64,000 nt of DNA from contig NZ_FNKO01000002.1 of assembly GCF_900100925.1 (NCBI RefSeq), forward strand, positions 1,054,001-1,118,000, given 5' to 3'. This document shows, piece by piece, positions 9,188 to 18,893 of the stretch. The notes below the pieces were generated by a model. It was not told where the DNA came from. It saw only the letters and a program-made list of their open reading frames with translations, and made no database searches. The DNA is from Actinopolyspora saharensis. GTDB lineage: Bacteria > Actinomycetota > Actinomycetes > Mycobacteriales > Pseudonocardiaceae. Every line of letters starts with the position of its first letter. Positions within the stretch are counted from its first letter, which is position 1. A program made the translations under genes and the position numbers.

Positions 9188-10039
9188 ATGAGCTACGAGC
9201 GGCAGCGATCACCGGGGGAAGACGTGCGGAGTTCGGGGAGCGCGAACACCGCGCGGCGCTGGAACACGTTCGTGGCCCTCGGCGACAGCTTCACCGAAGG
9301 CCTGAACGACCCGGCGTCCGAAGAGGACACCTTCCGGGGCTGGGCCGACCGACTGGCGAGCGTCCTGGCCGGGCAGAACCCGGAGCTGCGCTACGCCAAC
9401 CTCGCGGTGCGCGGAAAGCTGCTGGGTCAGATCCTCGCCGAGCAGCTCCCGGCCGTGGTGCGGACGAGGCCTGATCTGGCCGCCTTCACCGCAGGAGGCA
9501 ACGACATAATCCGCCCGTTCACCGACCCGGACGAACTGGCCCAGCGGTTCGACGACGCCGTGACCCGGATCAGGGCCACCGGGGCCGACGTGCTGATCGG
9601 TACCGGTTTCGACACGCGGCGGAACCCGGTGATGCGGCTGGTGCGCGGCAAGGTCGGAACCTACAACTCACACCTCTGGGCGATCGCGCAGCGCCACGGG
9701 TGCTACGTCGTCGACCTCTGGTCGATGCGGGTGCTGCACGACCAGCGCGCCTGGAGCGAGGACCGCCTGCACCTGTCGACGGAGGGCCACCGCCGCGTCG
9801 CCCTGCACGCCGCCGAAGCCCTCGGTCTCGCCCCGGGGCAGGACTGGCGCGCACCGTGGCCGCCGGAACGAACCCGCCCGTGGACGGTCCGCCGCGGCGA
9901 CGACCTGCACTGGGTCAAGCAGCACCTCGCCCCGTGGATCGGGCGCCGGATCCGCGGCACCTCCTCCGGGGACGGCAGGAAACCGAAGCGTCCGGAGCCG
10001 CGGCCGCTCGACACCTCGTCGCGAGTTCCGTGCCCGTGA
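9188..10039 (+). CDS. SGNH/GDSL-family hydrolase
   Basis: This 283-residue esterase-like enzyme has the SGNH blocks in order: FVALGDSFTEG (nucleophile Ser, about residue 36), NLAVRGK (block II Gly), FTAGGNDI (block III Asn), and DRLHLSTEGH (block V Asp and His). No signal peptide is visible, so it is probably cytoplasmic. The basic C-terminal tail is longer than usual. The natural substrate is unknown; the family includes lipases, acyl-thioesterases and carbohydrate esterases. A strong hairpin follows 7 bp after the stop, so it is probably transcribed alone. Confidence 0.82.
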   Translation: MSYERQRSPGEDVRSSGSANTARRWNTFVALGDSFTEGLNDPASEEDTFRGWADRLASVLAGQNPELRYANLAVRGKLLGQILAEQLPAVVRTRPDLAAFTAGGNDIIRPFTDPDELAQRFDDAVTRIRATGADVLIGTGFDTRRNPVMRLVRGKVGTYNSHLWAIAQRHGCYVVDLWSMRVLHDQRAWSEDRLHLSTEGHRRVALHAAEALGLAPGQDWRAPWPPERTRPWTVRRGDDLHWVKQHLAPWIGRRIRGTSSGDGRKPKRPEPRPLDTSSRVPCP

Positions 10040-10045
10040 ATCGAT

Positions 10046-10078
10046 CGGGGCGCCGTTGCCCGTCGGCAACGCGCCCCG
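10046..10078 (+). terminator. Intrinsic-terminator-like hairpin
   Basis: The arms CGGGGCGC(C)GTTGCC and GGCAACGCGCCCCG pair over 14 bp with one bulged C and a CGTC tetraloop, just after the SGNH stop codon. There is no U-tract, as is common in GC-rich actinomycetes. Confidence 0.7.
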
Positions 10079-10509
10079 ACACGAGCGCGGACTCCGTGCC
10101 TGTATCGAATCCCCCCAGGACACGGAGCCCGCACTCACCCCCACGTCCTTCCGGCCACGTGACGGCCGAAATAACCTGACCCCTTCGGCAGCAGCGTGTG
10201 ACCGAAGGGCCACACCCGCACGCCGCATGTGCCGGTCAACTCACTCCCCCCGCTGAGCTGCCGTTGCGCGGTTACAGCCCTGTCTCATCTGCCACGACTC
10301 GAACCGCACGATCCACACATTGGCAGGGGTGGCTAAGCACGCGCTAAACGTTGGCTAATCGACTGCGCGGGGCGGTCCTCTCTGGGGTTGGCGTGGATGA
10401 GACCGGTTCCGCCGCTCCTCCCGCAACCGTGCCGACCGAGCGGGTGCTCGCCCGGCCCGCGCGGGCTTCGAACTCCCCTGCCGGGGCGCGCCCGCGCACC
10501 AGCACGACC
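10079..10509. other. Intergenic region, nothing recognised
   Basis: About 430 bp separate the convergent SGNH and SARP genes. I see no coding potential and no RNA gene. Confidence 0.35.
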
Positions 10510-13422
10510 TCACGTCTCGCCCCGCTCGGACTCGAGCCGCTCGATCCTGGCCCGCGACTCCGCCGCCCGAGGAGAACCGCCCGCCTCGAAGATGGACAGC
10601 GCCGTGTCCCAACGACGACGTGCCGCCGCAGGCCCCTCGCGCAACGAGGCGACGTCGCCCAACCCCATGTACGCGGCGGCCTGCCGCATCGTGGAGCCGC
10701 ACTGCCGTGCCACGTCCAGAGCCTCCCCGTAGTAGCGCCGCGCGTTGTCGATCCTGTCCAGTTCGAGACTCACTTCACCACAGTTGTTCAACACCATGGC
10801 CAGAATCTCGAGATCGTCGGCCTCGCGGTAGCGCTTTTCCGCCTTTCGGAGGTATCCGAAGGCCGCCGAGAGGTTGCCGGTCACCTGTTCCACCTGGGCC
10901 AGGTTGTTCAGCGCCCCCGCCTCGCCGTAGCGGTCCTTCTGCTCCCGGTAGGTGCGCAGCGCCTCCTCGCAGTGCCGCCTGGCGTCCGGGTAGCGGCCGA
11001 GGCGGAACAGCGCGCTGCCCATGTTGACCTGGGTCATCGCCAGTTTCCGCGGATCGGGCAGGGAGTCGGCCAGGTGGTAGGACTCGGCGTAGTACTTCAG
11101 CGCCTCCTCCGGAGCGCCCGAGCGGGAGTACACCACCCCGAGCCCTGCCAGCATCAGCACCCTGCCGCTGGACTCGTCGGCGCGGCGCGCGGCCTCCAGC
11201 CCCCCGGAGTAGATCCGCACCCAGTCCTCCCAGGGGCAGCGCACCATCAGGTAGTTGAACTGCAACCGCACGAGCTGCCAGACGACGCTGTTCCAGCCCG
11301 CGTCGGCCGCCGTGTCGATGGCCGCGACCAGGTTCGACCACTCCGCGTCGAACCACTCCAACGCCTGTTCACGCCCGGATATGGCCGGAACGGCCCACTT
11401 CCAGCCCGAGAAGTCCAGTTCGTCCCGCGGCGGCCGCAGGAATCTTCGCGCGTGGTCGGAAGCGGCCAGGTAGTGCTCCAGCAGACCGCGCAACGCGGTG
11501 TTCGTCGTCTCCGCGTCCTGCCCGCCGTCCTCGGAGGCCCTGAGCTCGCGGGCGTAGACCCGCAGCAGGTCGTGCATGGCGAAGCGGTCCTGCTTGGGTT
11601 CGCTCACCAGGTGGGCCAGCGTCAGCGCGCGCAGCCTCCGGCGCGCCGTCTCCGGGTCGGTGCCGCACAGGGCGGCCACCGCGTGCGTGGTGAAGGTGTG
11701 CCCCGGGATCAGGCCCAGCAGCCTGAAGGTCCAGGCCTGGCTCGGGTGCAGGTTGCGGTAGGAGATGTCGAAGGCCCGGCGGACGCTGGCGTCCGCGTCG
11801 TCGATGTCGAGGGCGGTCAGCCGCTCGCGCTCGTCGGTGAGCTCACCGACGAGCTCCCGCACCGCGCGCCCCGGGTTGGCGGCCAACCGCGCGGCGGCGA
11901 TCCGCAGCGCCAGGGGCAGCCCGCCGCACAGCTCGGCCAGCTCCCGCGCGGCCTGCGGTTCGGAGCTCGACCTGCCCGGAACCCCCGCCCGGTCCAGCAA
12001 CTCCACGGCGGCGGAGGTGGGCAGGGTCTCCAGCGGCAGCGTCCGCGCACCGCTGCGCACCACCAGCCCGTCGAGCCGTCGTCTGCTGGTCACCAGCACG
12101 AGCGAGCCCGTGCTGCTCGGAAGCAGCGGACGTATCTGATCGGCGTCCCGCGCGTCGTCGAGCAGTATCAGCACGCGCCGGTCCGCGAGCAGCGACCGGT
12201 ACAGCGCGGCGCGCTCCTGCAGGTCGATCGGGATGACGTCGTCGGCGATCCCGAGTGTCTTGAGGAAGCCGGTCAGCGCCTCACCCGGCGACAGCGGGGG
12301 GCTCTCGGAGTCGAACCCGCGCAGACAGGCGTGGAGCTGCCCGTCCGGGAAGCGGTGCGCCACGCGGTGCGCCCAGGTCACGGCCAGGGCGCTCTTGCCG
12401 ACGCCCGCCGTCCCGGTGACGGCGGCCAGCATTCCGGGCGATCCCTGCTCCTCCTCGGACAGCATCCGGTCCAATGCGGACAGTTCCGTCTTCCGTCCGA
12501 CGAAGCCTGCCGTGCGGGGCGGCAGCTCGGCGGGGTGGGTGACGACGCCGGTTCCGGAGCCCCCTCCCTCGCCCGACACCACCCGCACCGGAGTCAGCAG
12601 GCTCTCGTCGTCGCGCAGCATCCGCTCGTACAGCGAGCGCAGATCGGGGCCGGGATCGATGCCCAGCTCGTCCGAGAGCCGTTCGCGGAGGGAGTGGTAG
12701 CAGTCCTGCGCCCGGGCGCGCTGCCCGGAACGGTAGTAGGAGAGCATCAGCTGTCCCGCCAGCCGCTCGCGCAGCGGGTACTGCTCGACGAGAGCGGGCA
12801 GTTCCACCGCCAGTTGACGATGCCTGCCCAGCTCCAGATCGGCCGCTATGCGCTCCTCGAGCGCCATCATCCGCAGTTCGTCCAGATTGGGGACGACCAT
12901 GCGGTGCAGCCTGCCGGAGGAGATGTCGGCGAGGATCGGGCCGCGCCACAGGGTCAGCGCCTGCCCGAGCACGCGGGAGCGCTCGGCGGGTTCCATGTTG
13001 CCCGCCCGGTTGATCAGCGAGCGCGCCCGGTGCGCGTCGATGCGCTCGCTGTCGATCCGCAGCAGGTACCCGGGCGAGCGGGTGACTATCTCGGGGTTCT
13101 CCTCCCCGCGCGTCCCCCCTTCGGGGGTAAGTAGCTTGCGCAAGCGGGAGATGTAGCCGTGGATGATCGTCCGCGCCGTGCGCGGCGGCTTCTCCCCCCA
13201 AAGGGTGTCAATCAATCGGTCCATGGACACGACCTGGTTCGGCTCGAGCAGCAGGCACGCCAGTGCGCTGCGCACGCCCGAGTTCCCCAGTGGCTGCCGC
13301 TCACCGCCGTGGAGGACTTCCAGCGGACCGAGCAGCCGGAACTCGTAGCCGCTGCCCGGCCCTGCGGGCGAGCTGTCTTCCGGTGGCATAACCCCCCGAA
13401 GTTCGATCCCACGTTCGCTCAT
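10510..13422 (-). CDS. AfsR/SARP-family regulator with NB-ARC and TPR domains
   Basis: This 970-residue STAND-type regulator has three parts. An OmpR-like winged helix and bacterial transcriptional activation domain occupy about 25-275 (FRLLGPLEVLHGG, SRLRKLLTP, then helical BTAD with LRERLAGQLMLSYYRSGQ). An NB-ARC ATPase follows, with Walker A GTAGVGKSALAVTWAH and Walker B RVLILLDDA. The C-terminal half carries TPR repeats (for example EALKYYAESYHLAD and EALRTYREQKDRYGEAGALNNLAQV). This is the full AfsR layout. Such proteins activate secondary-metabolite or sporulation genes after ATP-driven oligomerization. The ATG at 13422 follows GGAGAAG. No biosynthetic cluster adjoins it, so its target is not evident. 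Confidence 0.88.
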   Translation of the reverse strand: MSERGIELRGVMPPEDSSPAGPGSGYEFRLLGPLEVLHGGERQPLGNSGVRSALACLLLEPNQVVSMDRLIDTLWGEKPPRTARTIIHGYISRLRKLLTPEGGTRGEENPEIVTRSPGYLLRIDSERIDAHRARSLINRAGNMEPAERSRVLGQALTLWRGPILADISSGRLHRMVVPNLDELRMMALEERIAADLELGRHRQLAVELPALVEQYPLRERLAGQLMLSYYRSGQRARAQDCYHSLRERLSDELGIDPGPDLRSLYERMLRDDESLLTPVRVVSGEGGGSGTGVVTHPAELPPRTAGFVGRKTELSALDRMLSEEEQGSPGMLAAVTGTAGVGKSALAVTWAHRVAHRFPDGQLHACLRGFDSESPPLSPGEALTGFLKTLGIADDVIPIDLQERAALYRSLLADRRVLILLDDARDADQIRPLLPSSTGSLVLVTSRRRLDGLVVRSGARTLPLETLPTSAAVELLDRAGVPGRSSSEPQAARELAELCGGLPLALRIAAARLAANPGRAVRELVGELTDERERLTALDIDDADASVRRAFDISYRNLHPSQAWTFRLLGLIPGHTFTTHAVAALCGTDPETARRRLRALTLAHLVSEPKQDRFAMHDLLRVYARELRASEDGGQDAETTNTALRGLLEHYLAASDHARRFLRPPRDELDFSGWKWAVPAISGREQALEWFDAEWSNLVAAIDTAADAGWNSVVWQLVRLQFNYLMVRCPWEDWVRIYSGGLEAARRADESSGRVLMLAGLGVVYSRSGAPEEALKYYAESYHLADSLPDPRKLAMTQVNMGSALFRLGRYPDARRHCEEALRTYREQKDRYGEAGALNNLAQVEQVTGNLSAAFGYLRKAEKRYREADDLEILAMVLNNCGEVSLELDRIDNARRYYGEALDVARQCGSTMRQAAAYMGLGDVASLREGPAAARRRWDTALSIFEAGGSPRAAESRARIERLESERGET

Positions 13423-13699
13423 TCTTTCCAACTTCTCCGCCGCGACCGAAAGACCCCCTCATCGAATGAACACCGGTGAAACCGATCCACGTTAACCGAA
13501 AGCCATACCCAACGTGTCCGAGTTCACTTTGCTTCACCCCAACGGACGAACAATTTGCCGACACGCCCGAAGATGGACACGAAGTGTGAGCAAACTCGGC
13601 GATATAAATGGGACCGTTATCTGCCAAGCTCCTTCCGACGCCCAGTAGAGTCGGGACTCACGCCCGAACGCCCGCAAGAGCACTGTGGAGGTATCCCGC

Positions 13700-14734
13700 G
13701 TGTCGACATCGTCCACAGTGGTGGATCGTGCCGTGGGGTGTCTGCTCGGTGCGGCGCTGGGCGACTCCCTCGGTGTTCCGGTCGAGTTCGAGGAGTACGG
13801 GGACATACGTGCCCGCTACGGACCGGCCGGAGTGGTCGAACCACCACCGCAAGCCCTGCTCGGCGACGCCACCCAGATGCTGCTGTTCACCGGAGAGGGG
13901 TATCTGCACGCCTGGGCCACCGGAAACAACGGAGGACGGTGGCGCCCGGTGGAGGCGACGGCGGCCGCCTACCGCAGGTGGCTGATCACCCAGCAGGAGA
14001 GCAAACCGCACTACGGGGCCACCGGGCTCATGGCCGAGCACGAGCTCTACGCCAACCGCTCACCCGGCCTGACCAGCCTGCGAGCCCTGCAGGAAGAACT
14101 GCTCGGAACGCCGGAACAACCGGCCAACACCTCCAAGGGCTGCGGGGCGGTGGACCGCGCCGCGGCGGCGGGCTTCGCCCCGACCGTGGAGATGTCCTAC
14201 ACCCTCGGGTGCCAGTTCGGAGCGCTCACCCACGGCGCTCCGGCCGGTTGGGCCTCGGCCGGAGCCATGGCCGCGCTGATACACCTGCTGGCCGTGCAGG
14301 GCAGGCGGCTGCCCCAGGCCGTGGACCAGACAGCCGGACGAGTGCTGCGCGAGGACGGGGAAACCGCCTCCGGACTGGCCGACGCGGCCACGTTGGCACG
14401 CATCGACGTGCGCACCGCCTACATCCAGCGGCTCGGTCAGGGCTGGATCGGCCCCGAAGCGCTGTCCATCGGCGCGTACTGCGCGCTGGCCCTGCCCAAG
14501 CGGGACCAGTTCTGCGACGCGCTGCGGCTGGCCGCCAACCACTCGGGGCACAGCGACACCACCGCGGCCATCACCGGAGCGATCCTCGGAGCGCGGCACG
14601 GGACCGGAGCACTGCCCCGCTCCTGGCTCAACCGACTGGAACTGGCCGACGTGATCGAGCGCATCGGACACGACCTCGGCGCCTCCTGCGTCGGTGAGAA
14701 GTTCAACGATCGGAGGTACCTCAGCCTCGGCTGA
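13700..14734 (+). CDS. ADP-ribosylglycohydrolase family protein
   Basis: This 344-residue all-helical protein matches the DraG/ARH family, which removes ADP-ribose from proteins using two Mg ions. The N-terminal AVGCLLGAALGDSLGVPVEF block is typical. The first metal motif reads GDATQMLLF (about 55), where relatives usually have [ST]DDTQM, so one acidic ligand appears replaced. The C-terminal metal motif is SGHSDTTAA, retaining one Asp, and it is followed by GAILGA. Activity may therefore be altered. The GTG at 13700 is 8 bp after GTGGAGGT; an in-frame GTG at 13685 is an alternative. It is convergent with ectC across a repeat-filled gap. Confidence 0.78.
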   Translation: MSTSSTVVDRAVGCLLGAALGDSLGVPVEFEEYGDIRARYGPAGVVEPPPQALLGDATQMLLFTGEGYLHAWATGNNGGRWRPVEATAAAYRRWLITQQESKPHYGATGLMAEHELYANRSPGLTSLRALQEELLGTPEQPANTSKGCGAVDRAAAAGFAPTVEMSYTLGCQFGALTHGAPAGWASAGAMAALIHLLAVQGRRLPQAVDQTAGRVLREDGETASGLADAATLARIDVRTAYIQRLGQGWIGPEALSIGAYCALALPKRDQFCDALRLAANHSGHSDTTAAITGAILGARHGTGALPRSWLNRLELADVIERIGHDLGASCVGEKFNDRRYLSLG

Positions 14735-14754
14735 GCTGTGTTTCGGCCCGGTGC

Positions 14755-15150
14755 CGGTTGCTTGCGTGGCCGGTTAGCCGGCACGTGAGTCGGCGCCTTG
14801 CTGTGTTGGGCACGCTCTTGAGTAGCGACCTACGCGGCGAGCGGCCCGGCCTTGCAATGCATCCGACTCACGCACCGGAGCTTCTCGTCCTGGTCAGGCT
14901 GAAGCACTCGCGTCGAACGGAGCCTTCCATCTGAAGTGCGCAGAGCACCCGAACAGGAACTCCCGACCAACAGGCCCACACCAACGAAAGCGCTGTGAGC
15001 CCGAGCCACCGGCACCGCCGCGGGTTCTCAGTCGAGTGCCCGGCGAGGACGGCCCCGACGTTGTGTAGGTCGCTACCCGATGTCGGGGCACCCGCAGCCG
15101 GGCGCCGACTGAGGTTCCGCCACGCAACCACCCGAGCAACCGGCACCACC
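14755..15150 (-). repeat. Dispersed intergenic repeat, copy A (composite)
   Basis: This region between two convergent genes is related to DNA at 31.5 kb and 49.9-50.3 kb, here in reverse orientation. One module (14785-14881) is bounded by the inverted pair GTGAGTCGG/CCGACTCAC and resembles 31469-31553. A second module (about 14930-15150) closely matches 49870-50070 reversed. It includes the inverted pair GCCCCGAC/GTCGGGGC (15052-15059 and 15082-15089) enclosing GTAGGTCGCTAC, and the stretch GTGAGCCCGAGCCACCGGCA at 14996. No protein explains the conservation. Confidence 0.75.
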
Positions 15151-15160
15151 GACCAAGAAT

Positions 15161-15553
15161 TCAGTCGTCTTCGGTCACCAGGGGGTACACCCCGTCCTCG
15201 TCGTGCACTTCCCTGCCGGTCACCGGGGGGTTGAACACGCACACCGTGCGCATGTCGGTCTCGGGGCGCACCTGGTGCTTGTCGTGGTTGTCGAGCAGGT
15301 ACAGCGATCCGGGCCCGAGCCGGTGCGTCCGACCGGTGCCGTGGTCGAGGATCTCGCCCTCGCCCTCGAAGACGAACACCGCCTCGATGTGGTTGGCGTA
15401 CCAGAAGTCGTTCACGGTGCCCGCGTACAGCGTGGTCTCGTGGACCGAGAACCCCACCTTCTCCTTGGCCAGGACGATGCGCTTGCTGCGCCAGTTCTCG
15501 GTCCTGATGTCGGCGTCGGTGTCCTCGATCTCCCCGACCGTGCGGACGATCAT
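15161..15553 (-). CDS. ectC: L-ectoine synthase
   Basis: This 130-residue cupin enzyme cyclises N-gamma-acetyl-diaminobutyrate to ectoine, the last step of the pathway. Its length is the family norm. Typical segments are [21 protein letters not shown], the metal-site region [17 protein letters not shown], and [13 protein letters not shown]. It is the third gene of ectABC, 115 bp after ectB, with GGGAG ahead of the ATG. No ectD hydroxylase follows; the downstream gap is occupied by a dispersed repeat. Expression is expected to be osmotically controlled. Confidence 0.95.
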   Translation of the reverse strand: MIVRTVGEIEDTDADIRTENWRSKRIVLAKEKVGFSVHETTLYAGTVNDFWYANHIEAVFVFEGEGEILDHGTGRTHRLGPGSLYLLDNHDKHQVRPETDMRTVCVFNPPVTGREVHDEDGVYPLVTEDD

Positions 15554-15668
15554 CGCCTGCTCCCTTCGTCGCGCCGTTCGTCGTCTCCCCGCGCGAGCCC
15601 TCGCCGCTCGCGGGTCCTTCCGGGCCCTGCCCGCCGGTGCTCTCCCGCCCAGCGGCGGGAGGTCGTCG

Positions 15669-17036
15669 TCAGGCGAACACCGCTCGCACGGAGTCCCGCA
15701 GGATCTCCAGCCCCTGCTCGATCTCGTCGTCGGTGACCGTCAACGGCGGCATGATCTTGACCACTTCGTCCTGCGGGCCCGCGGTTTCCAGGATCATTCC
15801 CCTGTCGAAGGCCGCCTTGGAGACCTTGCCCGCCATCTCGGGCTCGGCGAATCCGAGACCGCGGGCGAGTCCCCGCCCCTTGGAGACCAGCCCGGGGTGC
15901 TTCGCGCCGAGCTCGTGCAGCGTGCCTGCCACCCGCTCGCCCTTGGCCAGGGTGGAGTCCCGCAGCGCGTCGTCGCTCCAGTACTGCCGCAGCGCCTCGG
16001 CCCCAGTGACGAAGGCCGGGTTGTTGCCCCGGAAGGTCCCGTTGTGCTCGCCCGGCTCCCAGACGTCGTGCTCGGGTTTGATCAGCGTCAGCGCCAGCGG
16101 GCTGCCGTATCCCCCGATCGACTTGGACAGGCAGACGATGTCGGGCTCGATGCCCGCCTGCTCGAAGCTGAAGAAGGGGCCGGTACGGCCGCAACCCATC
16201 TGCACGTCGTCGACGATCAGCAGGATGCCGTGCCTGCCGCACAGCTCGGACAGGTTGCGCAGCCACTCGGCGCGCGAGTCGTTGATGCCGCCCTCCCCCT
16301 GGAGGGTCTCGACGATGACCGCGGCGGGTGCGTTGAGCCCGCTGCCGCTGTCGGCCAGCAACCGCTCGAAGTACAGGAAGTCGTCCACCTGGCCGTCGAA
16401 GTAGTTGTCGTACGGCATGGGGGTGGCGTGCACCAGGGGGATTCCCGCACCGCCGCGTTTCATCGAGTTGCCCGTGACGGACAGCGAGCCGAGGGTCATC
16501 CCGTGGAAGGCGTTGGTGAAGCTGATGACCGACTCACGTCCGGTGATCTTGCGGGCCAGCTTCAACGCGGCTTCCACCGAGTTGGTGCCCGTCGGCCCGG
16601 GGAACTGCACCTTGTAGTTGAGCCCGCGCGGCTCGAGCAGGGTCTCGTTCAGCGTGTGCAGGAACTCGGCCCTGGCCGAGGTGGCCTGGTCGAGGCCGTG
16701 GTGCACCCCGTCGCGTTCGATGTAGTCGATGAGCCTGCGCTTCAGCAGCGGGTTGTTGTGCCCGTAGTTGAGCGCACCGGCTCCGGCGAAGAAATCCAGG
16801 TATCCCTTGCCGTGCTCATCGTACAACCAGCTGCCCTGGGCCTTGTCGAAAACCACGGGCCAGGTGCGGCTGTAGCTGCGCACCTCGGACTCCCGGGTTG
16901 CGAAAACGTCCTTCACGATCCTCCGTTCGAACCGGTCGCCCGCGTTCGAGAACGCGATCGCGGGCCGGTTGTGTGCGCGTGGGGCCGCATCGGAAGCGGC
17001 CGGGGTTCTCGCGACGGCGCGGGCCGGGTCGGTCAC
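15669..17036 (-). CDS. ectB: Diaminobutyrate-2-oxoglutarate aminotransferase
   Basis: This 455-residue class-III aminotransferase forms L-2,4-diaminobutyrate from aspartate semialdehyde and glutamate. The PLP lysine is in [12 protein letters not shown], the cofactor aspartate in [15 protein letters not shown], and PLP-phosphate contacts in [17 protein letters not shown]. About 28 unconserved residues precede the core, and the GTG at 17036 is the chosen start. It lies 44 bp after ectA and is probably cotranscribed with ectA and ectC. The aspartate-pathway genes ask and asd are not nearby. Confidence 0.95.
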   Translation of the reverse strand: MTDPARAVARTPAASDAAPRAHNRPAIAFSNAGDRFERRIVKDVFATRESEVRSYSRTWPVVFDKAQGSWLYDEHGKGYLDFFAGAGALNYGHNNPLLKRRLIDYIERDGVHHGLDQATSARAEFLHTLNETLLEPRGLNYKVQFPGPTGTNSVEAALKLARKITGRESVISFTNAFHGMTLGSLSVTGNSMKRGGAGIPLVHATPMPYDNYFDGQVDDFLYFERLLADSGSGLNAPAAVIVETLQGEGGINDSRAEWLRNLSELCGRHGILLIVDDVQMGCGRTGPFFSFEQAGIEPDIVCLSKSIGGYGSPLALTLIKPEHDVWEPGEHNGTFRGNNPAFVTGAEALRQYWSDDALRDSTLAKGERVAGTLHELGAKHPGLVSKGRGLARGLGFAEPEMAGKVSKAAFDRGMILETAGPQDEVVKIMPPLTVTDDEIEQGLEILRDSVRAVFA

Positions 17037-17080
17037 CGGCTCGCGGACGCGCTCGCCGCGACGGGAACCTGCGGGGTTCG

Positions 17081-17638
17081 CTAGACCGGAGCACCGGCCG
17101 TGCCCAGCGGGCCGATGCGATACAGGTCCTCCCCTTCGTGCGTGTCGGGAAACATCCGCGCGGTGAACAGCTCACCGGTGGTGAGCCGGGTTCCGCGATC
17201 ACGGGCCAACGCCGAGAAGAGGTTGACCGAGGCGGTGTTGTCCGCGGTGATGGTGGTTTCCAGGTAGCGGATTCCGCGCGGCAGGACCTCGCTCAGCAGG
17301 CCGTCGAGCAGCCGCGCCGCGATTCGGCGGCCACGCTGCGCCGCGTCCACTCCGATCTGCCACACCACGACGGTGTCCGGGGCGTCCGGTCGGAGGTAGC
17401 CGGTGACGAAGCCGACCACCCGTCCGTCCGCGCGGGCCACCAGGGAGGTAGCCGCGAAGTCCCGGCACCACAGCAGATAGACGTAGGAGGAGTTGACATC
17501 GAGCACCCCCGAATCACGGGTGATCCGGTACATTTCCTGGCCGTCCGAGACGGCCGGAGCGTCGATCTCCACCCGCCCGGCTGCCCCGCTCGTGCCATCG
17601 AGCTCGTCGCTGCCATGGCTCGGTTTCTCGCCGGTCAT
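17081..17638 (-). CDS. ectA: L-2,4-diaminobutyric acid acetyltransferase
   Basis: This 185-residue GNAT enzyme acetylates diaminobutyrate at the gamma position with acetyl-CoA, the second step of ectoine synthesis. Family marks are [17 protein letters not shown], the acetyl-CoA loop [19 protein letters not shown], and [20 protein letters not shown]. It is the first gene of the operon, started by an ATG at 17638 with only a weak ribosome-binding site. The long upstream gap probably holds the salt-responsive promoter. No EctR-type MarR regulator adjoins it. Confidence 0.95.
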   Translation of the reverse strand: MTGEKPSHGSDELDGTSGAAGRVEIDAPAVSDGQEMYRITRDSGVLDVNSSYVYLLWCRDFAATSLVARADGRVVGFVTGYLRPDAPDTVVVWQIGVDAAQRGRRIAARLLDGLLSEVLPRGIRYLETTITADNTASVNLFSALARDRGTRLTTGELFTARMFPDTHEGEDLYRIGPLGTAGAPV

Positions 17639-18087
17639 GTTTCACCAAACTAACCACGGACCGGCGAATTCGCCAGGAAAATCGGCGCCCGAACATCGCA
17701 CCAGGCGGAAAACAAAAACACACGTGAGGAGGGCAACATTTTCGTTGTGGAGGACGTTTCACCTCGCTAGCAGCGAACGCACCCCTCCGCGCGAGAAAAA
17801 GATCAAAATCCTCTGACCAGGGAAAACTACTACAGTCAAGATCCAATTTCGTCCGACGCGGGGCTTCTCCGGCAAAGAATCCCCCGACTCGCCACCCCGG
17901 ACCAACATCGAACTTCGTGGACAATCATCCGGTTCGCAATTTCACCCGGAAACCATCCGGGTGTCCGCACCCCCGAGCGCGCCGCATCCGCCCGCCGGAA
18001 TCCGCACGCACCTAGCGGGGCGCGAGCGCGAAAAAATCCCCCGACCATCGCCGGAGGATTTCGCACCACCGGACGGGTCACGCGCCC
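17639..18087. promoter_or_regulatory. Upstream region of ectABC
   Basis: About 450 bp separate ectA from the protease terminator. The ectA-proximal half is unusually A-rich on the + strand for this genome (about 17690-17830). On the - strand TTGACT occurs at about 17835, a reasonable -35, but no clear -10 was found at standard spacing. No gene is visible. Confidence 0.35.
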
Positions 18088-18122
18088 GGCGGTTCCTCGC
18101 CCCCTCTCGTCGAGGAACCGCC
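18088..18122 (-). terminator. Intrinsic-terminator-like hairpin after the S1 protease gene
   Basis: GGCGGTTCCTCG (18088-18099) and CGAGGAACCGCC (18111-18122) form a perfect 12-bp stem with an 11-nt loop. It lies about 30 bp downstream of the protease stop codon on the - strand. Confidence 0.78.
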
Positions 18123-18152
18123 CGCGGCGCGCGCTCGCCCCGGGGCGGGAGC

Positions 18153-18893
18153 TCACACTCCCGCGTAGGACTGGATCCAGTCGCGGTACTGGGTGACGTT
18201 GACGTAGGCGGTGCGGCTGGAGCGGTCGCTGGTGGAGGCCACGCCGACCTGCACGTACTCACCGTCGGCGGCGTTGGCGAACATCGGCCCGCCGGAGTCA
18301 CCGCCCGCGGGGATGCCGTCACCGCGGGAGGCGCAGATCGCGGTGCCGCCGCGGTAGTCCGAGCAGGAGGTGTCGGTCACCGAGACGTCGGCGACCTTCA
18401 GCCGCTGGGACTGGCACTCGATCTCGGGGCGATCGGTGCAGGTGGCACCCCAGCCGTAGGTCTGGACCGTCTCCCAGAGCTGGGCGTCTCCCGGGTTGCC
18501 CAGCGGGGCGTACTCGACGTCGACCTCGCTGGCGATGTTGACCAGGGCGATGTCCGCGCTCGGGTGGATGTGCACGCCGTTGTCCTGGGCGAAGACCTCA
18601 CGGCCCTCGGTCTGGTCCAGGCTGCCCACGCGGAAGCTGACCTGATCGGCTCCCTCGACGCAGTGCTGGGCGGTGAGCACCCACTTCGGGGCGATCACGC
18701 TGGCCGTGCACGCCTGCTGCCCGTCGGCGAACATCCGGGCGGCCCACGGCGCGTCGGTGGCGTAGTCGCCGTCGATGATCATCGGTTCCGGCGCCGGGGA
18801 CTCCGCCGAGGCCGCGGCCTGCGCCGGAGCTGCGATGCCCACGGCGATCAGAGCCGCGGCGGCGGCCCGGGACGCGATACGCGCTATCGACAA
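18153..18893 (-). CDS. Secreted trypsin-like serine protease (S1 family)
   Basis: This 246-residue protease has a signal peptide (SIARIASRAAAAALIAVGIAAPAQA) and a short pro-segment, then a chymotrypsin fold. The catalytic triad is visible: His in VLTAQHC, Asp in SADIALV, and Ser in GGDSGGPM. The segment before the Ser loop reads CASRGDGIPAGGDSGGP. Paired cysteines suit a secreted enzyme. The chosen start is a TTG at 18893 with AAGGAG at good spacing; a longer frame from 18947 lacks this. It is a single-gene unit with a strong terminator. Unlike the protease at the left edge it lacks an alpha-lytic-type prodomain. Confidence 0.87.
   Translation of the reverse strand: MSIARIASRAAAAALIAVGIAAPAQAAASAESPAPEPMIIDGDYATDAPWAARMFADGQQACTASVIAPKWVLTAQHCVEGADQVSFRVGSLDQTEGREVFAQDNGVHIHPSADIALVNIASEVDVEYAPLGNPGDAQLWETVQTYGWGATCTDRPEIECQSQRLKVADVSVTDTSCSDYRGGTAICASRGDGIPAGGDSGGPMFANAADGEYVQVGVASTSDRSSRTAYVNVTQYRDWIQSYAGV

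Noticed and set aside
9166..9474. Frame starting at ATG 9166 ahead of the SGNH gene
   Set aside because: It overlaps the SGNH gene in another frame and its product has no recognisable features.
10351..13134. 927-codon open frame on the + strand
   Set aside because: It is antisense to the clear SARP/NB-ARC/TPR gene; the product is Arg/Pro/Gln-rich with no domain.
14995..15234. 79-codon frame similar to a frame at 49793-50023 (-), both starting MSPSHRHRRGFS
   Set aside because: The similarity comes from the dispersed DNA repeat; hairpins explain the conservation and there is no ribosome-binding site, so it is treated as non-coding.
17639..18087. Defined osmo-promoter of ectA
   Set aside because: TTGACT is present but no matching -10 at 16-18 bp was found, so only a general upstream region is reported.
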